Both the position numbers and the translations under genes were made by a program. This document shows positions 57,406 to 64,000 of a stretch of DNA of 64,000 nucleotides, one piece after another. The notes beneath the pieces were generated by a model, which saw only the letters and a program-made list of their open reading frames with translations, searched no databases and was not told the origin of the DNA. Within the stretch, counting starts at the first letter, position 1, and every line of letters begins with the position of its first letter. Origin of the DNA: Malurus cyaneus samueli (taxonomy: Eukaryota; Chordata; Aves; Passeriformes; Maluridae); contig CM019229.1 in assembly GCA_009741485.1 (NCBI GenBank), positions 1,770,203 to 1,834,202 of the forward strand, written 5' to 3'.

Positions 57406-60400
57406 GTCTTGTAGGTCATTTTGTCCTTGGTCCTTTGTCCCTGTCCTGGGGCAGTCCTGGCAGGGGAGGGCTCCATCCATGCAGCTGCTCCTTCAGGCAG
57501 CTTTAGGGTGAAGACAGCTTTGTGTGCAGCCCCAGGGACACTCTGGGGGTGATCCCCTTCCTGGAATGCTCCCTCCTCCCGTGTGCCAGCCCTCCCCTGG
57601 CCCTTTTCCCTGCACTGAGCGACATCCAGCTCCGTGTCACCCAGGAGGTTTTCCCTGTCCCCGTGGTGTCGCTGCCGTGCAGGTACAGTCTTGCCAGGAG
57701 CCAGCTCCCTTTGTTCTCCTCTTGCCCTACACTTGTATTTCCACGTTTCCTTAAACCAGGACACGTCCCCTGTGAAATCGGGCCTGGTTTTACAAGCAGT
57801 GCACAATCCCTGGTTTTATCTGCACCGGTCCTCTGGCTGTTAACATGGATCTTGCTCCTGGCTCCAATTTCTTTTCCTCTCCAGTTTGCAGCTGCCCCCT
57901 GCAGCTGTGTGGGAGCCCTGGGATGCTGCGGGTGGGGATGTGAGTGCCTGGCAAGGCGCCGGCACACACTTCCCTTGGCAGCCTGCCCGTGTTTGGGGAG
58001 CTGGGAGCAGGGAAGGAGTGCCCAGGAGAGAATCAACAGAGAGGAGCTGTTGATGAGTCTTGTGTAGTGATGCTGCTGGGGCAGTGATGGCCTAAAGTTG
58101 TAGGGAAACAGGAAAAAAAACCATTTATGTCTTTCAGGAGGCTGGGTGGTGCCTGGAGAAAAGGGAAGGCTCAGGCATGTTTACCTTGGTTCAGGATTCA
58201 GTTTGGAAATTCCATCACAAATTCTCCTGCACAGGTGCTAGAGCTGGAAGAATCAACTTTTTGTGTTTAAATGAAACATGATTTAGGCAGCTTATGGGAG
58301 GTCTCTTTACAACCAAGAGAAGGACTTTGATTCCCATCTTGCTTTGGGATCAGTGAATCTTTTGGATCTTTGTGACTGTCCCACATTTAGTGGGATATTG
58401 GCAGGGATTCTATGGAAAAGGGGATGACTTGCCAATAAAAGTAATAATGATCTTCTGTTATTCATTCAAAGTCACTGTGCTACAAAGTAGGAACAAATCC
58501 AGAGTGATCACATCAAATCCCTTGTATTTATGGGTGTGTGAATCAGGAAAAACAGTTAAAGGGAGAGAATCCAGTCTGGAGCTGCTCCTGGTCTGTTTAA
58601 AATTGTCCTCTGAGTAGGAAATGCTTTCAGGTACCTCACATACCCTAGAAAAGGCTAGACCTGGGCTGTCTCCAGGGAGCAGTCTGGTGTAGGATCAGGT
58701 CTGTTCCTTGGTGGAATATCAGGGCTGGGGCAGTGGGTAGTGCCAGCCGTGAGCAACAATAGCTGCACTCTAAAATCCTAAAAACAATGGGCAGGATAAA
58801 AATTTGATTCCTTTAACTGTGGGCATCTTACAGGAGGAAGCAGTAGGAGCAGAGGGGAGGGGGAATTTGGAGAGGAAAGCAAAATGAACCTTTTCGTGTT
58901 CTTGGGTTCCCGCAGCACGGAGCTGTCACTGAAGTCATTTACACCCAGTATAACCACGAACCTGTCCCAAAGCATTTCAGCAGCTGGAGGGGATTTATTT
59001 GGATGGAAAGAATGTGCTCAGCATAGCTTGGCCAAATGGCACCTACGGTGGACTTGGCAGCTGTTAGCGAGTATTTATAGGATGTAAACAGCCAGGAGGA
59101 GGAGGGTGGAAACAGAGCAAACTGTGGGGGACAGAAAATGGGAGGAAAATGGAAAAGGAAGATTATTTGTTACTGCTTTATGGCTTAGACTGCAAAGCAT
59201 CCACCCAGGTGGGATGAACTAATAAAAAAACGCTTCTTATTAATTGGGCAAAGTGTTTGAAAGCAGAGGCTGTAGGCTTGGACTGCTTGGAAGGCAATTG
59301 GCCTGTGGTGGACAGGGATCTCTCCTACCAGAGGATACAAGATCAGATTTGATCAGATGTTCACAGATCACATCAAACGTTCCACCTCTGCTCTCTCACT
59401 TCTGATGGTGGGGAGCAGCAACTGCTTCAAAAACAAATATCTGCAGCCATTAGCAGCTTCTGAGCCTCCTGAACACCGGCCTCCACCTCCCATTTGTCAT
59501 CTCCAGTAGCCACTGACAGCCCGGTACCTTTGATTCATCCTTTCCACACTTCAATCCATTTGTGATTTGACCTCCCCAGCATGTGGTCACAGTGCTTTCC
59601 CCACTTTGTGCTCTGCGTACACCTGTCTGCACATTCTTTCCTTTCCATTAAAATCTCTGCATGCTGATATCACTGCTGGCCCTGCATGTCTCCCATCACT
59701 CAGGATCTTCCCCACTCAGTGATTTGAGTTGAGTTGCTCCTCATGTGAAGTCCATTCCATATTCTGGTCATTTTTTGTGCTCCTTTCTGTTGTTTTTTAG
59801 TTCTGCTCTTTTTTTTTTGGTGAGAAGTCTGAGCTTGCTCGCAGTTTCCCAAATGCTGGCCCATCCTGGATGTGTGCTCTTACATTTTCTGGTTTATTCT
59901 GGTTTCTTTGATTTGCCATGTGAACTTGCACTGGACAGTGGGTTAATACTTTTCAGGAAATATCCTGATTTGGGGTTCCCAAATCCATGTGAGCAGAGCT
60001 GGATAAGAGCTGGTTGCTGTAGGGGCGTTGCTGCTTCTGTTTTCCTCCCATCAGCGCTGAGGTCCATCTCCTGTTTATCACTTGATTCCATTGCTTCTCA
60101 GAGTTCCTTCTGCACTTGAAATCAAGGAATGTGTTTACTCCTGAAGGAATTTCTATCATCCCCAAAAGTTGCCTTCTCATCTGCCCCTCTCCCGGGTCTG
60201 TGTGCAGACTCAACCTCTGCCTTCTCATCATGGTTTGTCTTTGCCTGCTTTTGTTTCCACCTTCAAATTCATTATTAATCCATGTGGTGCCCCCTCCCAT
60301 TTTCGCAGGCTGGCTCAGTTTCTGTGAAGAATCACCAGATAAGAAACTCTTGGGAAGGGCTGTGAAATCCAGCCTTTCCTGGCTGCTTGGGAAGGATCCT

Positions 60401-60720
60401 GGCAGATTCCACTCCCTCCAATCCACGTCCCCTTGCCCGTCCACCGGCTCAGCTCTTGGCTTCTTCCATCTTGCTGCCTTTCCCACCAAAGCCAGGCTGC
60501 GTGGTCATGTTCCCTGGGATCCTCTGGGAATCTCTTGGAAGATTCCTGCATTCATAATGTTTGTTCCTGGCACCGGGGCTTGTTTAGCAGGAGATTGGCA
60601 GCTCAGCTGGCGCGGGCTCGGCGTCCTTAGAAGGCACCGTTCATGTCTTCACACTCCTGCAGTGATTGTTTGTCTGACTGGGGCTTTTTCTTCCCTTTTC
60701 CCTGTCCCTCCCTGGCACAG

Positions 60721-60877
60721 GGGCTGCTCCCAGGTGGGCGTGATCCGGGCGCTGATCGAAGCTGGAATTCCTGTGGATATGATCGGGGGCACTTCCATCG
60801 GCGCCTTCATGAGTGCCCTGTACGCCGAGGAGCGCAGCTACAACCAGATGAGGATCAAAGCTCGCCAGTGGGCCATG
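60721..60877 (+). CDS. PNPLA7: PNPLA7 exon with the patatin catalytic serine
   Basis: This 157-nt exon is bounded by TGGCACAG and GTAAGC. It completes an Arg codon and ends in phase 0. It encodes [20 protein letters not shown], then [20 protein letters not shown] and [18 protein letters not shown] is the GxSxG nucleophile elbow, with the Ser codon at 60794-60796. With the preceding GGGGAR it completes the first half of the catalytic site. The catalytic Asp (DGG-type motif) must be encoded downstream, beyond the window. The reading frame stays open past the donor, through 71 more codons of the following VNTR, to a stop ending at 61093. Confidence 0.97.
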
Positions 60878-60883
60878 GTAAGC

Positions 60884-61373
60884 ACTGGGAATGCTGTATT
60901 CCTTACTGGGAACGCTGAATTCCCTACTGGAAATGCTGGATTCCCTACTGGGAACGCTGAATTCCCTACTGGAAATGCTGGATTCCCTGCTGGGAATGCT
61001 GGATCCCCTCCACTGGGAATGTTGAATCCCTTCTGTTGGGAATGCTGGATCCCCTCCACTGGGAATGCTGGATTCCCTGCTGGGAATGCTTGATCCCCTC
61101 CACTGGGAATGCTGGATCCCCTCCACTGGAAACGCTGGATTCCCTCTGCTGGGAATGCTGGATTCCCTCCACTGGGAATGCTGGATTCCCTGCTGGGAAT
61201 GCTGGATCCCCTCTGTTGGGAATGCTGGATCCCCTCTGTTGGGAATGCTGTATTCCCTACTGGGATTGCTGGATTCCCTCCACTGGGAGTGCTGGATCCC
61301 CTCCACTGGGAATGCTCAGTTCCCTCCACTGGAAATGCTGGATTCCCTCTGCTGGGAATGCTGAATCCCCTCC
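60884..61373. repeat. PNPLA7: 21-24-bp VNTR next to a splice donor
   Basis: About 22 units of CACTGGGAATGCTGGATYCC type occur, alternating short (21 bp) and longer (23-24 bp, with an extra CTC) forms. Neighbouring units contain TTCCC and GGGAA facing each other around a 4-base spacer, so the array can fold into serial hairpins on either strand. The first unit begins six bases after the exon end at 60877. Confidence 0.95.
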
Positions 61374-62142
61374 TTGGCTGGGGCAAGGCCCAGGCACGGC
61401 AGGGCACGAGCAGCACCCAGGAAGGTGCAGCCTCCTGATACTCCATGTCTGTGCCACAGAACAAGCCCTGCCTGGCGCTGATGGATCCCCTGGAAAAGCT
61501 GCTCCATGTCCAAGGAGTCAGGAGGCAGCTGGCAGTTTTCCCTTGTCAAGGCCGGCTGCAGTGCTCCCTCTGGTTGCCTTGCAGAGGGAATTCTGGATTT
61601 CAGGTGATTGACCACAGAAGGCAGAAGCACTGGGTGTGTTTGTCTTGCAGTTCTGTTATATTAAGAGGTATTAAGGGTAAAATCTGCTTTCGGATAACAG
61701 CTGATGGTTTATATTTAACATTTCAGTGAAGTGCTGTGTGCCTGCCTTAGCTCTGCACAGGCCCTGCTCTCACTGTCAATGCAGTGATGTTGTTTCAGTG
61801 GGCTCACCTGTGGTTATCTCTGTTTTATCTTCCTTTTTGTGTTGCTGGGCCCTGTTTCCTTTCCAGCTCTCAACAAATGTGTTTGTGTCCTGTGTAATTC
61901 TTTCTCTTTCTCACATGCTCTCAAATATCAGTGGAACTGAGTGGCAGAGGTAATCCTTCTCTAAATAACTCCCAAATGTGTTGCTCCTACTCCTGCCTGT
62001 GCGGTCCACAGCGATGGTACTCCAGCTCAGGAGAAATTCTGAACTTCCAGTATTGAATACAAACAAAATCTTACTTTCAAAGTTAAACCAAGTTTCGGGA
62101 AGGTTGTTTTAAATAGTGACTTCAGTGGGTGAGTTTATTTAT

Positions 62143-62275
62143 CATGGAATTAAAGATTGGTTTGGGTTGGAAGAGATCTTAGAGGTCATCTCATTCCAAC
62201 CCCTGCCATGGGCAGAGCCACCTTCCACTATCCCAGATTGCCTCAGGTGCCCTCCAACCTGGCCTTGGTTTTATT
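62143..62275 (-). repeat. CR1 LINE 3' fragment
   Basis: The antisense copy starts TCATGGAATTAAAGATTGG, then TTTGGGTTGGAAGAGATC, CCTGCCATGGGCAGAGCC and CCAACCTGGCCTTGG. Confidence 0.9.
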
Positions 62276-63843
62276 TATTGATCAGATGTTAGATAAAAAC
62301 TGTCCCAGGTGACACTGGTTCAGGCTGACTGGAGGTAAGGGTCATTTCTGAAGTTTGCTGGTTGCAGCTTTGTGTTGTTCACATCAAAACCTCATTTTCC
62401 TGTAGATTTTTGTGCTGCAAATGGAGAGATGGGGAATTTTATAGATGAGATTAAGATTCTTGGATCTCAGGGGGGAATAGGAGCCTGTCCTTGGCACGTG
62501 GGTACTGTTTATGTCTCCCCAGAGTTTCTAATCTGCCATGGCTTTGCAACAAGAGCTGCAGTCTCTTGATAAGATAGTGCTTTGGAAGCTGAATTGTATG
62601 AGACATTAAAATCCAGATGGAGACATTTGTGGGATGTTTGTGCTGTCCTGGTGGGCAGAGCAGTGTGGGACTGATTCACCTCCCCATCACTGCATGCCAG
62701 AAGAATATGGATTTTATGCTTTTTATTTAAGAACTGCCTGTGCCTGGCTGGCTTGGGTAGCACCCAAACCATAAATCTGTTTATGATCCACAGCAGTTTG
62801 CTGGGATAACAAAGCTGGGGGAGGCTCAAGATTAAAGGCAAAGGCATAAAACTAACTTCACTGAGTGGTGTCAGACATCCCTTTAACCTTGCTCTCCCTG
62901 TCACACCTTGGGCACCACCAGATGCTCCCAGGGTGGCATCAGAGTGGGTGCTGGTCCCTCCCTGCAGAGCTCTGCCAGCCCCCAGCACTCTGGGGCTCTC
63001 TGCCCTCTCTCCCAGCTCATGGTTAAGCTACAGCCATGGAATTTTCCTCAGTGCATTTGTCCAAAGGATTCTCTTCAGGTCAGGTCTCCCCTGTGCAGGG
63101 CATAAGGCAGAGCTGGAGACGTTTCCTGGGCATCTCAGGGCTGTGATCCCACTCTGGAGCTTGCCAGCCTGAGCTGGAATAACCATCGCTTTTACCAGGA
63201 GCAGTTAAAGATGAAATGAAGGCTTTAATCTCTTGATTAATGTTTTAACACAAATTGCAAAGCTCAGAGGATGTTTCACAAATTCAAAGGCAATTTTCAG
63301 CCCAGCCTGGGGCTGTTCCAGGTGTGAGTGCCTTGAAATCTTCAAATATGTAGTGGGAGGAGAGGTGAATGACCTCGTCAGCGCAAACATTTCATCTTAT
63401 TAATGAGGAATGGATTTTCACCAGGGTTTCCTGTTCTGGCAGGTCCATGTCCAATCCAGAAATTGTCCAAGGGCTTGAGAAGGACAAAAGCCAAGGGCTG
63501 CTCTGCTTGAGAGCCTTCCCAGTGGCACCAGCAGTGTCCAGCAGAATGGCTGCAAACTGAAGGGAGCCATGAAATCCCCTCTCCAAGATCCCACTGGCTG
63601 TTTGGGGGATTATAAATCTCTTTTTATCAGTGGCTATTCTGAGTTGGTGACTCTTGCATATGGAGTTTTTACTGAGCAGGGAGAGGGGCTCCTTTCCCTG
63701 ACCCCAGCATGTGGGAAACAGCCAGGGGATTTAGGAATCCTTGGGAGATCCACTGCAAGGATCTGAGTGTGAAAGAGGTGGAACATCCCTCACATAACCC
63801 CCAAATTGCCGTGCCCCAAAGCTCCAAAAGCCTCCCCTGCTGT

Positions 63844-63965
63844 CCCCAGGAGCTCCTTCCTTCTCCAGAGCAGGAAGGCTGGAGATGCCCCAGGAGCTCC
63901 ATCCTTCACCAGGGTGGGAAGGCTGGAGATGCCCCAGGAGCTCCATCCTTCAGGCTGGAGCATCC
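63844..63965. repeat. 44-bp minisatellite, nearly three units
   Basis: Units start CCCCAGGAGCTCC at 63844, 63888 and 63932, exactly 44 bp apart. Each contains a TCCTTC segment and GGAAGGCTGGAGATG, and the last unit is truncated. Confidence 0.88.
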
Positions 63966-64000
63966 CCTGCTCCAGCACCTGCTGCTCCTGCTTCTCTGGA

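Larger units (their letters stand above)
44214..60720 (+). other. PNPLA7: Intron between oxyanion-loop and nucleophile exons
   Basis: This 16.5-kb intron is the largest in the window. It holds CR1 fragments (44235-44350, 46928-47040), solo LTRs (about 47355-47736, 52489-52939, 56973-57405) and a (CCCTT)n tract (47885-48056). No exon is detectable in 44350-46928, 48060-52480, 52940-56970 or 57406-60720, and I see no nameable repeat there. The acceptor is CCCTCCCTGGCACAG. Confidence 0.82.
60878..64000 (+). other. PNPLA7: Intron (5' part) after the nucleophile exon
   Basis: It starts with the donor GTAAGC, then enters a 21-24-bp VNTR within six bases. An antisense CR1 is at 62143-62275 and a 44-bp minisatellite at 63844-63965. 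The rest (61380-62140 and 62280-63840) shows nothing I can identify. No downstream PNPLA7 exon appears before the window ends. Confidence 0.8.

Noticed and set aside
25937..60877. Assignment to PNPLA6 (NTE) instead of PNPLA7
   Set aside because: Diagnostic stretches such as [37 protein letters not shown] and SLPKLVEMY follow PNPLA7. The remembered PNPLA6 equivalents differ at these positions.
60641..61464. Minus-strand open frames with [21 protein letters not shown] repeats
   Set aside because: They are antisense translations of the VNTR that follows the PNPLA7 exon. The array reads open in several frames.
1..64000. CRISPR arrays, tRNA or rRNA genes, bacterial operons, or a novel defence-type system
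   Set aside because: The tandem repeats are minisatellites without unique spacers. No cloverleaf or rRNA-like sequence was seen by eye. The intron-exon structure and CR1 elements make this an animal nuclear locus.

Overview
This window is vertebrate nuclear DNA, almost certainly from a bird. The interspersed repeats are dominated by avian-type CR1 LINE 3' ends (a CATGGGCAGGGACAC-like core and an ATTCTGTG-like 3' tail), accompanied by solo LTRs. The style of the CR1 copies suggests a passerine, but that is inference. There is no operon-type layout and no bacterial signal.

I can support one gene. It is on the + strand and is the middle-to-3' part of PNPLA7, the NTE-related lysophospholipase. 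Eight distinct coding exons, one of them present twice, are joined by GT-AG introns with consistent phases. Counted once each, they give 1017 nt (339 codons) without a stop. They run from the end of the third cyclic-nucleotide-binding-like domain (8363-8476, again at 12859-12972; 25937-25997), through the linker and NEST region (30288-30437, 40709-40772, 41239-41407, 42506-42688), into the patatin domain. That domain supplies the glycine-rich oxyanion loop (44095-44213) and the GxSxG nucleophile elbow (60721-60877). The 5' exons and the exons carrying the catalytic Asp lie outside the window. I found no second gene and no RNA gene.

Layout: 1-8300 is low-quality, locally duplicated intron with a 31-bp G-rich minisatellite. 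7400-14704 is a near-identical pair of about 2.8-kb blocks, each containing the same 114-bp exon, separated by a 25-N gap. 14.7-25.9 kb, 26.0-40.7 kb and 44.2-60.7 kb are long introns with CR1 fragments, solo LTRs (17.8, 29.0, 36.9, 43.7, 47.4, 52.5, 57.0 kb), a 44-bp minisatellite (37.7 kb) and a (CCCTT)n tract (47.9 kb). A 21-24-bp VNTR starts six bases after the last exon's splice donor.

I see no undescribed biological system. The most informative observations are: (1) the duplicated exon block, where a CR1 split between 11101 and about 14710 argues for redundant assembly sequence in the gap; (2) an inverted pair of CR1s next to exon 40709-40772 that should fold into a long RNA duplex; (3) the hairpin-prone VNTR at a splice donor, whose reading frame stays open into the intron; and (4) LTRs with clear target-site duplications or nested insertion.
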